Positions 6,873 to 14,290 of a stretch of DNA of 14,988 bases are shown one piece after another. Within the stretch, counting starts at the first letter, position 1. Every line of letters starts with the position of its first letter. The DNA is from an uncultured Bacteroidales bacterium (lineage in GTDB: Bacteria; Bacteroidota; Bacteroidia; Bacteroidales; Bacteroidaceae): positions 1-14,988 of the forward strand of contig CANBEE010000035.1 in NCBI GenBank assembly GCA_947367415.1, in the 5' to 3' direction. Position numbers and translations under genes: made by a program. The notes beneath the pieces are model-generated. The model did not search any database. It saw only the letters and a program-made list of their open reading frames with translations, and was not told the origin of the DNA.

Positions 6873-6934
6873 TGTCACGCTACGTGTGGCCAATGTCACG
6901 CATTTGTCACGCTCATGTCACGCTTTTTTCACGC
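6873..6934 (+). repeat. Helically phased TGTCACGC repeat array upstream of the regulator promoter
   Basis: TGTCACGC occurs at 6873-6880, 6894-6901, 6905-6912 and 6916-6923, with a one-base variant TTTCACGC at 6927-6934. The last four start exactly 11 bp apart and the first lies 21 bp upstream of the second, so all face roughly the same side of the helix. The array ends five bases before the proposed -33 box. This is the layout of a multi-site operator or activator-binding region; the binding protein is unknown. Confidence 0.75.
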
Positions 6935-6939
6935 TCGTT

Positions 6940-6973
6940 TTTGTGTTCGTCTGTTGTAAAAGCCCTATCTTTG
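6940..6973 (+). promoter_or_regulatory. Promoter of the TPR-HTH regulator gene
   Basis: TATCTTTG at 6966-6973 is an exact TAnnTTTG -7 box. TTTG at 6940-6943 is a candidate -33 box with a 22-bp spacer, one base longer than the usual 19-21. Transcription would start near 6980, so codons before that cannot be the start of the downstream gene. Confidence 0.65.
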
Positions 6974-7023
6974 CAACGGACGAACACATTATATATGTAA
7001 CCACTGAATATATGCATTGCACT

Positions 7024-8301
7024 ATGAAAACATTCATCTATTCCCTGCTGACTATCGTTGCTCTCGCATTCACGTCGTGCAATCGGTCAGGGCAGACAAT
7101 GAATAACGAAAATTCAGCGTTATCTGCAATTGAAGAGATGCGACTAGCCTTTAATACTTTCGGACAAGCTCGTAAAGCCGAGGCAGAAGGACAAAAAGAA
7201 AAGAGTATTGAAATATACAATCAAGCCTACTATCACTATGCTAATATCGTAGTGCGTGACGATGCGAACGACACCTTACGTGCTGAGGCATTAAATAAAC
7301 TGCATTGGATAGAATCTTGCCAAAGGCATAACTATGGAGCTGCCTTACAATATTTGGAGCAATGTATGAGGCTTACTCCTAAGGATGATCCTGTTTATGC
7401 CCACTTTTGTTCCTTCAAGGCCGATGGACTTTGGCATATCGAAGAGCTTGACTCTGCCATTTACTATGCTAAATTGGCCTTGCAGCTGCCACATCATCAA
7501 TCATCCGTTGAGTATACCAGTGGATATGTATTGTGGAAGACCTATGAGAAGTTAGGTATGCGCGACTCAGCCGAGCATTACAAGCAACTCCATTTTAAGG
7601 CACGTGATGGGAAACTCTATAAGGAACAGACGATGGATGAGCTGAAAGATGAGTTGAAGAATAATGTCATTGCCAATGGCAAGCCTGAGGTAAAAGAGGA
7701 TTTGCGAGCTTCAGAGGCTCAGAAACGCGACCCTCAGTTCAAGGCGCAGAAACGGCACCAGCGTATCTATCGCATACTCCTGTTGCTGATTCTCCTATCT
7801 CCCTTTGCCATAGGGTACTATCGCAAGCATTATCGTCGCCGACACCTTGTCCGTGAGGAACCGCAGTCGCCACCTCCCGGCCCCACGACAATGGCTACAG
7901 ACGAGGAAGACAAGGAGACCTTTTCCCTTCCCGAGACACTGATACTGCGCCGCTCGCTTGCCGATGGTCGCCGTGCCTTTGAGAATACCACCAGCTATGA
8001 GGAACTTAACGCCATGCAGATTAAGGAAAAGGAACTCTACGATATGGCTTACGAGGCTACTCGTGATGTGGAGAGCACGCTCTTCGACTCCTTCAAGGAG
8101 GCTTGCAGCACGCTGCACGAGGGACTTGAGCTGAATGACCAGGAGCTGGTATGCTGCTTCTGCACCTATCTGGGCTATAGCAACAATGTCATTGCCTACA
8201 TCGGGCACACTACTCCCACCACCATTCGCAAGCGCAAGGAGCGTATCCGCAAGAAACTACCCACCGACCTCTATGAGGTAATATTCGGTGAAAAGGGATA
8301 A
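7024..8301 (+). CDS. Lipid-anchored TPR protein with one membrane segment and a C-terminal HTH (putative signal-responsive regulator)
   Basis: A 425-residue protein from the ATG at 7024. Residues 1-19 (MKTFIYSLLTIVALAFTSC) look like a Bacteroidota lipoprotein signal peptide with C19 as the lipidated cysteine. Residues about 45-195 are helical with TPR-like repeats, followed by a charged, probably coiled-coil stretch (200-245), a transmembrane helix (249-267) with a basic flank, a proline-rich linker, and a C-terminal helix-turn-helix-like region (371-412, ending in TIRKRKERIRKKL). This layout resembles Bacteroidota TPR/membrane/HTH regulators: a periplasmic sensor and a cytoplasmic DNA-binding domain. 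The target is unknown; the phased repeat array before its own promoter makes self-regulation plausible (inference). The frame stays open upstream to 6886, but that part precedes the promoter. A second ATG at 7012 is possible. Parts of the gene are more AT-rich than the thiamine genes. Confidence 0.8.
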   Translation: MKTFIYSLLTIVALAFTSCNRSGQTMNNENSALSAIEEMRLAFNTFGQARKAEAEGQKEKSIEIYNQAYYHYANIVVRDDANDTLRAEALNKLHWIESCQRHNYGAALQYLEQCMRLTPKDDPVYAHFCSFKADGLWHIEELDSAIYYAKLALQLPHHQSSVEYTSGYVLWKTYEKLGMRDSAEHYKQLHFKARDGKLYKEQTMDELKDELKNNVIANGKPEVKEDLRASEAQKRDPQFKAQKRHQRIYRILLLLILLSPFAIGYYRKHYRRRHLVREEPQSPPPGPTTMATDEEDKETFSLPETLILRRSLADGRRAFENTTSYEELNAMQIKEKELYDMAYEATRDVESTLFDSFKEACSTLHEGLELNDQELVCCFCTYLGYSNNVIAYIGHTTPTTIRKRKERIRKKLPTDLYEVIFGEKG

Positions 8302-8431
8302 ATACATGTATTCAACAATACGTAACCTGCTCTTGATACTTTTTTTAAGTGTTCCCTATTGGCGAAAGTTCATAAATCGGTTGGCAATGGCAGAGGCCGA
8401 CTCGTAATACTATATATAATGAGGAGGCCGT

Positions 8432-8470
8432 GGTATGCCATTTTGAGCATAACGAAAAATCTCGCAGAGC
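8432..8470 (+). repeat. Possible degenerate interspersed repeat (GTCATTCTGAGCGAAGCGAAGAATCT type)
   Basis: The stretch GCCATTTTGAGCATAACG followed by AAAAATCTCGC resembles, with several changes, an interspersed bacterial repeat I know from its characteristic spurious translation (ILSEAKNL). Here one frame reads AILSITKNLAEL. The second arm of such an element (near CTCGTCGCTACG at 8475-8486) is only vaguely similar. The call rests on memory of the motif. Confidence 0.4.
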
Positions 8471-8578
8471 TCCCTCGTCGCTACGTTCTGTCCCTTAGAC
8501 ACCTCAAACGCAAGCTTTTCGGTATACAGGCTGAATAAATGGGAGGAAAGATGGTAAGAAACAGAACCTCGCTGCCCT

Positions 8579-8623
8579 AATAATTGACTTATTAACCTGT
8601 TACGATAAACAGTAAGAATTATT
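8579..8623 (+). other. Bulged hairpin between the regulator and the fasciclin gene
   Basis: The continuous 3' arm at 8608-8623 (AACAG, TAAG, AATTATT) pairs fully with a 5' arm at 8579-8601 that carries two bulges (GA at 8586 and TTAAC at 8592), around a six-base loop. That is 16 base pairs. It lies upstream of the next promoter, so it could end the regulator transcript, although no T-run follows. Confidence 0.4.
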
Positions 8624-8697
8624 CATTAGCTTTATGCTCTTCGGCAGTCCATCTCTCGAAAAGAGGGAAAGATTTTTGTTTTTATCTGACTTTTTCG

Positions 8698-8727
8698 TTG
8701 ATAAATGAAAAAAACTTCCTATTTTTG
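8698..8727 (+). promoter_or_regulatory. Promoter of the fasciclin lipoprotein gene
   Basis: TATTTTTG at 8720-8727 is an exact TAnnTTTG box, and TTG at 8698-8700 gives a 19-bp spacer, the ideal Bacteroidota arrangement. Transcription would start near 8734, leaving a leader of about 35-70 bases. Confidence 0.75.
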
Positions 8728-8806
8728 CATGAATTATGGTGCGGCATTATAATGTAGCGCCTGCCTTTGAATGAGAATCAATAAACTAAAAATCGTAATA
8801 GAAGCT

Positions 8807-10822
8807 ATGAAAGCATTGAAAAGCAAACTGTTAGCCGCTGCATGTATAGGCGCTATGGTATTGACCGGCTGTCGAGAACAAATTGACGAGGGCGCTCGTT
8901 ACACGTTTACAGGACATACCGTTGCATCATTCCTGGAGTCGCATGACGACATCTATAGCAGCTACATCGAAATCCTTACACGTGGCGGATACTTCAGCTT
9001 GATGAAGGCGTATGGCGAATACACCTGCTTCGCTCCTACCAATGATGCCATTAAACGCTATTTGTTTGAGCAGGACTCTATCTATAAAGCTACTCTGGAC
9101 ACGGGTGATCCTATCTGGACAGGTGTGACATCGCCCGAGCTCAGCGAACTGTCCGACTCTATGTGTAGAGTCATCTCACGCACCCACCTCTTGCCGGATG
9201 TTTATCTGACCACAGATATGGAGGGCGACATCATCCCGACGATGAACATGAACGACCGTTACCTCAGCCTCGGATACGATGTGGATGAAAACAACCTGAA
9301 CGTTCTGCTCATCAATGGTACAGCCGAGATTATTGCCAAGGATGAGGAACTCGAGAATGGTGTAGTGCATACGATTGCCAGCGTGCTGAACCCCTCTACC
9401 AACATGGTGCCCACACAGATCAAGGAGCATGAGTACTTCCGCATCTTCAGCGAGGCATTGGAGCTCACAGGGTATGACGAGCAGATGCAGCTATACAAGG
9501 ATGAAACCTATACCGATGGCGACAAACAGCACCTTGACATCAAGCTCCAGGGCTATTGCCCCTATCCTGCAGAGCGCTACTACGGATTCACAGCTTTCGT
9601 GGAGCCTGATAAGGTCTTCAACGACAACGGCATCTTCAGCTTGGACGACCTCATTGCAAAATGTGCTGATTGGTATCCGAAATCAGACCCATCGGCACCC
9701 TACACCAGCAAGGAGAACCCGCTCAATCAGTTTGTGGGCTATCACCTCCTCAACAAGAAAGTGCCCTATTCACGTCTGGTGTGCTACAAAATCGCGCTCA
9801 ACAACTTCGACTCTGAGAAGAACCTTGTAAACTTCTCTGACCGCAACGAGTTCTACGAGACCATGAACAACCGACTGATGAAGGTCAGTGTTCCGCGTAG
9901 CAACCCCAAATATCAGACCACATACCTTATCAACTATGCACGAAATGGTGCTAACCAGCCCGAGATGGAGAACCATGTGAACATCAAGGTATACGACCCC
10001 ATCGAGTTCAGAGCAATGGATACCCTCTACTCAGACTTTGCACAGGAGGCGCTAAATGGCTCCATCAATGTCATTGATAAGATTCTCATCTATAACGAAG
10101 ACGAGATGGCCGGTAATGTGCTCAACTGCATCATCCGTTTCGATGCCTCTACACTCTGTCCTGAGCTTACCAATAACGACATACGTTGGCGCAGTCGCGA
10201 CAAGGCAGGCTCCAATGCCGGTGAGATTTATATCCCCAACAACTATTGTACAAACATGAAGGTATATTCAGAGGAGACCATGCACTTCTACCTCTGTCCT
10301 TATACTAACTGGCACAACTATCAGGGCGACGAGATGATGACTTTGGGTGCATTGGACTTTGCTTACAAGCTTCCTCCCGTACCAGCCGGAACATACGAGA
10401 TACGTATGGGTTATCAGTCTGAGACCGTACGCCACATCATCCAGTTCTATGTTGATGGCGAAGTGGCCGGTATCCCTGTGGACCTTAGAATTGCAGCTAG
10501 CCACCCCTCAATCGGCTGGATAAGAGACTCTGAGACCGATGACAATGGTGTTGCCAACGACAAGGAAATGAAGAACCGTGGTTATCTGAAGGCACCTACG
10601 ACCTATAAGTATAACGGTTCTGTCATTGTAAGAGAAGAGGCTTCCACTATCCGCAAGGTCATCACTACCAAGTATCTCTCCGAAGGTGAGCACTGGATAC
10701 GCTTCAAGAGCGTGTTTGAGGGTGATGATGGTAAGGCTCAGTTCATGCACGACTATTTCGAGATTGTCCCCATGACATTCATCCGCAACGAGGAGCTTTC
10801 TCTGGAAGAAAAGCGTAAATAA
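8807..10822 (+). CDS. Fasciclin (FAS1)-domain lipoprotein
   Basis: A 671-residue envelope lipoprotein from the ATG at 8807. The signal peptide MKALKSKLLAAACIGAMVLT ends in the lipobox LTGC with C22 as lipidation site; the residues after it (REQIDEGAR) are acidic, which suits a surface-export signal, although this is not decisive. A FAS1-type domain spans about 36-196, with the YTCFAPTNDAIKRYL segment (72-86) and the VVHTIASVLNPS end (186-197). A second, larger FAS1-like domain follows at about 207-430 (FTAFVEPDKVF at 261-271, GSINVIDKIL at 418-427). The remaining C-terminal domain (about 435-660) is beta-rich and unidentified; it may bind glycan or protein. Such proteins often accompany SusC/SusD systems in Bacteroidota, but none is in view, and the gene has its own promoter and terminator. 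The frame also opens at an ATG at 8771 (12 residues longer), which would put extra residues before an already complete signal peptide. Confidence 0.85.
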   Translation: MKALKSKLLAAACIGAMVLTGCREQIDEGARYTFTGHTVASFLESHDDIYSSYIEILTRGGYFSLMKAYGEYTCFAPTNDAIKRYLFEQDSIYKATLDTGDPIWTGVTSPELSELSDSMCRVISRTHLLPDVYLTTDMEGDIIPTMNMNDRYLSLGYDVDENNLNVLLINGTAEIIAKDEELENGVVHTIASVLNPSTNMVPTQIKEHEYFRIFSEALELTGYDEQMQLYKDETYTDGDKQHLDIKLQGYCPYPAERYYGFTAFVEPDKVFNDNGIFSLDDLIAKCADWYPKSDPSAPYTSKENPLNQFVGYHLLNKKVPYSRLVCYKIALNNFDSEKNLVNFSDRNEFYETMNNRLMKVSVPRSNPKYQTTYLINYARNGANQPEMENHVNIKVYDPIEFRAMDTLYSDFAQEALNGSINVIDKILIYNEDEMAGNVLNCIIRFDASTLCPELTNNDIRWRSRDKAGSNAGEIYIPNNYCTNMKVYSEETMHFYLCPYTNWHNYQGDEMMTLGALDFAYKLPPVPAGTYEIRMGYQSETVRHIIQFYVDGEVAGIPVDLRIAASHPSIGWIRDSETDDNGVANDKEMKNRGYLKAPTTYKYNGSVIVREEASTIRKVITTKYLSEGEHWIRFKSVFEGDDGKAQFMHDYFEIVPMTFIRNEELSLEEKRK

Positions 10823-10850
10823 TCCTTACATCGCGGTATCTGAATAAGAA

Positions 10851-10882
10851 TAATGTCCGCACCAAGCAAGGTGCGGGCATTA
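10851..10882. terminator. Hairpin between two convergent genes, likely bidirectional terminator
   Basis: TAATGTCCGCACC (10851-10863) pairs with GGTGCGGGCATTA (10870-10882) over 13 bp with one T/G wobble and a six-base loop. It lies 28 bases after the fasciclin gene and about 75 bases beyond the convergent ABC transporter gene. The flanks are AT-rich but lack a continuous T-run, so efficiency is uncertain. A second small stem (GAGGC/GCCTC, 10903-10921) lies closer to the transporter's end. Confidence 0.7.
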
Positions 10883-10955
10883 ATATTATCTTCCCATTAA
10901 TTGAGGCGATGGGCGGGCCTCAGTATACAGAACTAGTCAAAGGCATTGCCCTATG

Positions 10956-12788
10956 CTACAGGCTCTGCATATCGTGAAGCTTCTTGTAGTAGCCTCCTGC
11001 AGCGATAAGGCTGTCGTGCGTGCCGCGCTCCACAATCTCGCCTTCGAGCATCACGCATATCTCGTCGGCATGGCGTATGGTGCTCAGACGGTGGGCAATG
11101 GCGATGGTGGTGCGCGACTTCATCAGGCGCTCCAGTGCCTCTTGCACTAGGCGCTCGCTCTCGGTGTCGAGTGCCGAGGTGGCCTCGTCGAGGATGAGTA
11201 TCGGGGGGTTCTTCAGTATGGCGCGGGCGATGCTCAAGCGCTGACGCTGACCACCTGAGAGGCGGCAGCCACGGTCACCGATCATCGTGTCGTAGCCCTG
11301 CTCGCTCTCCATGATGAAGTCGTGGGCATTGGCAATCTTGGCCGCCTCGATGACCTGCTCCATGGTGGCCCCCTCAACACCGAAGCTGATGTTGTTGAAG
11401 ATGGTATCGTTGAAGAGGATGGCCTCCTGGTTCACATTACCGATGAGTGAGCGCAAGTCGTGGATGGAGACGTCGCGGATGTCGGTGCCATCGATGCAGA
11501 TGCTTCCTCCTGTGACGTCGTGGAAGCGGGGTACAAGGTCCACAAGCGTAGATTTTCCCGAACCCGACTGTCCCACAAGTGCAATCGTCTTACCCTTCTC
11601 AAGGGTGAGGTTGATGCCGCGCAGCACAGGAGCACCAGGAGTATAGTGGAAGTTCACATTCTTGAATTCGATGCCCTGCTCGAAGGAAGCCAGTGTGGCA
11701 GGTACGGCAGGCTCCTTGATGGGATTCTCGGCACTGAGAATCTTGTCCACACGCTCCCAACAGCCCATACCGATGGGAATGTTGTATAATGCCTTGGAGA
11801 GGTCCTTGATGGGGTTGAGGATATTGTAGAGCATCACCAGGTAGTAGATGAAGGTGGCTCCCTCCATACCCGACATGCCGTCGAGGATAATGTAGCCTCC
11901 TGCCCACATCACGATGACGATGATGCAGGTACCCATAAACTCGCTGGCGGGATGTGCGGCACTCTGGCGTATGGTCATGCGCATCACTGCATTGCGGTAG
12001 GTGTTGTTGATATGGGCAAAGCGATCCTTCATCTTGCCCTCGGCGAGGAAAGCCTTGATGATGCGCAGTCCGCCCAAGGTCTCATCGAGCTGTGCTAGCA
12101 GGGTACCCCAGTAGTTCTGTGCCTCCTTCGACTTACGCTTGAGCTTACGGCTGATGGTGCCCATCACCCAAGCCAAGGCAGGCATAGCCACGAGCACGAA
12201 GAGCGTGAGCTCCCAACTGAGGAAGAAGAGGGTAAACAGCGTCACGACGATGGCGATGGGGTTCTTGATAAGCATCTCCAGTGAGTTGGAGAGCGAGGTC
12301 TCGAGTCCGCTCACGTCGCTACTCATACGGGATATGATGTCGCCCTTACGCTCCTCGGAAAAGAAGCTGAGCGGCAATCCCATCACCTTATTATATACTT
12401 GTATGCGGATGTCGCGTACTACACCTGTGCGCAAAGGTATCAGCGTAGCTGCCGAGCCGAAGTAGCAGGCAGTCTTGAGCAGCGTCATCACAATCAATAT
12501 TACTCCCGAGGCCATGAGCACCCACAGCGCACCGCGTGTCTCGATGAAGGTGTTCATGTAGTAGTAGAAGTTGTTCTTGATGACATCGGCAATGTTGCCG
12601 TCGGCAAAGGTCATGTACTCGTATTGCGTGTCGCTCACCTGAAAGAGAATCTGCAGGATGGGGATGAGCAGGGCAAAGGAGAATACGTTGAGTATCTGTG
12701 CCAGCAGGTTAAGTGCGAGGTTGCCGAACAGGAACTTCTTATAGGGCGGTATGAACCGACGGATGAGTGAGAGAAATTGTTTGATCAT
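10956..12788 (-). CDS. MsbA-like ABC exporter (fused permease and ATPase)
   Basis: A 610-residue inner-membrane half-transporter that should act as a homodimer. The N-terminal type I exporter domain (about 1-345) has six hydrophobic helices (roughly 20-48, 86-108, 170-190, 191-210, 284-302 and 310-325). The ATPase domain (about 372-605) is complete: Walker A GQSGSGKST (406-414), Q-loop near Q454, signature LSGGQ (510-514), Walker B ILILDE (530-535), D-loop SALD (538-541) and H-loop H566. The family includes the lipid A flippase MsbA and multidrug exporters, and sequence alone does not separate them. Being 81 bases after an LpxL-type acyltransferase on the same strand argues for lipid A or another lipid as substrate (inference). 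No Shine-Dalgarno precedes the ATG; a heptamer array lies 10-45 bases upstream. Confidence 0.9.
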   Translation of the reverse strand: MIKQFLSLIRRFIPPYKKFLFGNLALNLLAQILNVFSFALLIPILQILFQVSDTQYEYMTFADGNIADVIKNNFYYYMNTFIETRGALWVLMASGVILIVMTLLKTACYFGSAATLIPLRTGVVRDIRIQVYNKVMGLPLSFFSEERKGDIISRMSSDVSGLETSLSNSLEMLIKNPIAIVVTLFTLFFLSWELTLFVLVAMPALAWVMGTISRKLKRKSKEAQNYWGTLLAQLDETLGGLRIIKAFLAEGKMKDRFAHINNTYRNAVMRMTIRQSAAHPASEFMGTCIIVIVMWAGGYIILDGMSGMEGATFIYYLVMLYNILNPIKDLSKALYNIPIGMGCWERVDKILSAENPIKEPAVPATLASFEQGIEFKNVNFHYTPGAPVLRGINLTLEKGKTIALVGQSGSGKSTLVDLVPRFHDVTGGSICIDGTDIRDVSIHDLRSLIGNVNQEAILFNDTIFNNISFGVEGATMEQVIEAAKIANAHDFIMESEQGYDTMIGDRGCRLSGGQRQRLSIARAILKNPPILILDEATSALDTESERLVQEALERLMKSRTTIAIAHRLSTIRHADEICVMLEGEIVERGTHDSLIAAGGYYKKLHDMQSL

Positions 12789-12797
12789 GCTTTTTGA

Positions 12798-12832
12798 AAT
12801 TCTGAATTGTGAATTGTGAATTCTGAATTGAC
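12798..12832 (-). repeat. Heptamer array 3 before the ABC transporter gene
   Basis: Five 7-bp units on the plus strand start at 12798 (AATTCTG), 12805 and 12812 (AATTGTG), 12819 (AATTCTG) and 12826 (AATTGAC). Read in the gene direction the units become AATTCAG and AATTCAC, almost the units of array 1. Like array 1, the array ends just before a start codon, here ten bases upstream. Confidence 0.75.
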
Positions 12833-12835
12833 CGG

Positions 12836-12869
12836 ACGACAGTTGTCGTTTTCGTTATCGTCTTCGTTT
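12836..12869 (-). repeat. Hexamer repeat and small hairpin after lpxL
   Basis: Directly after the acyltransferase stop codon, four 6-bp units with the minus-strand pattern ACGANN (plus-strand positions 12844-12867) run into a short inverted repeat, ACGACA/TGTCGT around a two-base centre (12836-12849). The stem is short and there is no T-run, so it is a weak terminator at best; the transporter gene is probably co-transcribed. Confidence 0.5.
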
Positions 12870-13745
12870 TTAGGAACGTTTCCACTTCCACCGCTTATGT
12901 GTCCAGAGCCACATGTGGGGCTGTGCCTTGATGTCCTGCTCGAGCATACGCATATACTGCTTGCTGTAGCTGAACTCCTCGCCTTCGATGGGCTCGATGG
13001 GGTGGAGTGTTATCTCATAGTAGCCACGGCGCACACAACGCATGCTGCCGTAGATGAAGTGGGCACCCAGCTTTACGCCCATCACCTCGCCACCGGTGAT
13101 GATGGCCGTATCCTGGTTGAGAAACTCCATCCACTCCGGCTCGGGACGTCGCTGAGGACGCTGGTCGGCAATGAGTCCGAGCAAGGGCTGCTTGCCTTCA
13201 CGTACCATAGTGAGGATGGCACGCAGCGTCTGCTTCTGCGGTATGCCCACTGAGTTGAAGCGGCTACGCATACGATACATCAATTTGTCCATCGCCTTGT
13301 TGCTGAGTGGGTGGTATATCTGGCAGGCGGCAAGGTCGGGGTGTGTCCACATGGTGATGGAGATCACATACTCCCAGTTGCACTGATGCCCCAGATAGAC
13401 AAAGAAAGGTTTGCCGTCGCCACGCAGCTGCTCTATAAGCTCGGGGTTGGTGAAGCGCAGGCGACGGCGCATCTCCTCGTCGGAGATGTGCATCAGCTTC
13501 ACCGTTTCCAGCACGTAGTCGCAGAAGTGGCGGTAGAATTTCTTCTCAATCTCCCGTATCTCCTTCTCGGACTTCTCGGGGAAGGAGTTCACAAGGTTGT
13601 TGTGCACCACCTTGCGCCTATAGCCCACCACATAGTACACGATAGGATATATGAGGCTGCTCAGCACATAGAGCACCCCATACGGCCAAATGGCTATCGC
13701 CTTTAGCGCAAAGGTAAGCAGGGCAAGTGTTATCTTCTCTTTCAT
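12870..13745 (-). CDS. LpxL/HtrB-family lipid A (lysophospholipid) acyltransferase
   Basis: A membrane-associated acyltransferase of the LpxL/HtrB family, which adds a secondary acyl chain to lipid A at the inner face of the inner membrane. With the ATG at 13745 it has 291 residues. A hydrophobic N-terminal segment (about 5-40) anchors it. The catalytic HX4E motif is HQCNWE (H120, E125), within GHQCNWEY where many homologues have GHYGNWE. Downstream blocks typical of the family include IYHPLSNKAMDKLMYRMRSR and GLIADQRP. The start was chosen because ATGA overlaps the stop codon of the upstream gene and a GAGG stretch lies just before it, so the two are translationally coupled; an ATG at 13763 would add six residues and lies within the upstream gene. 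The exact acyl donor and position cannot be inferred. Confidence 0.9.
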   Translation of the reverse strand: MKEKITLALLTFALKAIAIWPYGVLYVLSSLIYPIVYYVVGYRRKVVHNNLVNSFPEKSEKEIREIEKKFYRHFCDYVLETVKLMHISDEEMRRRLRFTNPELIEQLRGDGKPFFVYLGHQCNWEYVISITMWTHPDLAACQIYHPLSNKAMDKLMYRMRSRFNSVGIPQKQTLRAILTMVREGKQPLLGLIADQRPQRRPEPEWMEFLNQDTAIITGGEVMGVKLGAHFIYGSMRCVRRGYYEITLHPIEPIEGEEFSYSKQYMRMLEQDIKAQPHMWLWTHKRWKWKRS

Positions 13746-14263
13746 ACCTCTTCTTCGTACCACGAAGCATACATCTTGTAGTTGTGAGCAATCTTTTGGT
13801 TGATTTCCTTACCCTGTTCGGGCGATACCATCTTGATGAACTTGGCGGGTACGCCTGCCCATAGCTCGTATGCCCCCACCTTGGTGCGGGCTGTCACCAC
13901 ACTGCCTGCAGCAATGATGGCTCCTTCGCCTATCTCGGCATCGTCGAGCAGTACGCTCCCCATGCCGATGAGGGCATAGTCGTGCACCTTGGCGCCATGG
14001 ATGGTGACGTTGTGGCCCACCGAGACGTGGTTACCAATCTCTATAGTTGATTTTTGATACAGTGTGTGCAGTACCGAACCGTCCTGGATGTTTACACAGT
14101 CGCCTATCTTGATGCTGTTGACGTCGCCGCGCAGTACAGTGCCAAACCATATGCTGCAGTCGCGACCCATCACCACATCGCCTATGATGGTGGCATTGTC
14201 GGCCAGGTAGCAGTCTTCGCCTATCTCGGGAGTGAATCCCCGAACTGATTTGATGAGTGCCAT
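13742..14263 (-). CDS. Gamma-carbonic-anhydrase-like hexapeptide-repeat protein (YrdA/PaaY type)
   Basis: A 173-residue left-handed beta-helix protein expected to form a cytoplasmic trimer. Hexapeptide repeats run through about residues 12-140. Residues typical of gamma carbonic anhydrases are kept: R45 and D47 in LRGD, Q60-D61 in NIQDG, and three histidines suited to bind metal, H66 (SVLH), H84 and H89 (VGHNVTIH). It lacks the acidic loop insertion of archaeal Cam, so it belongs to the short YrdA/PaaY/CaiE-like group, whose members are often of unknown activity. It is the first gene after a good promoter and overlaps the acyltransferase gene by four bases (ATGA), suggesting coupled expression; a functional link to lipid A is not obvious. 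Confidence 0.9.
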   Translation of the reverse strand: MALIKSVRGFTPEIGEDCYLADNATIIGDVVMGRDCSIWFGTVLRGDVNSIKIGDCVNIQDGSVLHTLYQKSTIEIGNHVSVGHNVTIHGAKVHDYALIGMGSVLLDDAEIGEGAIIAAGSVVTARTKVGAYELWAGVPAKFIKMVSPEQGKEINQKIAHNYKMYASWYEEEV

Positions 14264-14290
14264 GTTATTATATATATGTATATGTAGTTA

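Larger units (their letters stand above)
8302..8770. other. Intergenic region without a convincing gene
   Basis: This 470-bp stretch separates the regulator from the fasciclin lipoprotein. Two short frames were seen: 8306-8407 (33 codons, hydrophobic N-terminus, starting four bases after the upstream stop) and 8419-8538 (39 codons, repeat-derived). Neither has recognisable homology, and the first could be the remnant of a decayed gene. It also holds the repeat, the hairpin and the promoter listed separately. Confidence 0.6.

Noticed and set aside
6873..6934. CRISPR array
   Set aside because: The repeated unit is only 8 bp with 3-bp gaps and five copies. There are no repeat-spacer units of CRISPR length and no cas genes.
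6886..7011. N-terminal extension of the TPR-HTH protein
   Set aside because: It is encoded by the TGTCACGC array and lies mostly upstream of the TATCTTTG promoter box. The lipoprotein signal starting at 7024 is a natural N-terminus.
7795..8208. Minus-strand 137-codon frame opposite the regulator's C-terminal half
   Set aside because: It is a shadow of the HTH-encoding frame, with no promoter box and no recognisable motif.
8419..8538. 39-codon plus-strand frame in the spacer
   Set aside because: Its translation (AILSITKNLAEL) is the kind of spurious product given by a known interspersed DNA repeat, so it is treated as a repeat and not a gene.
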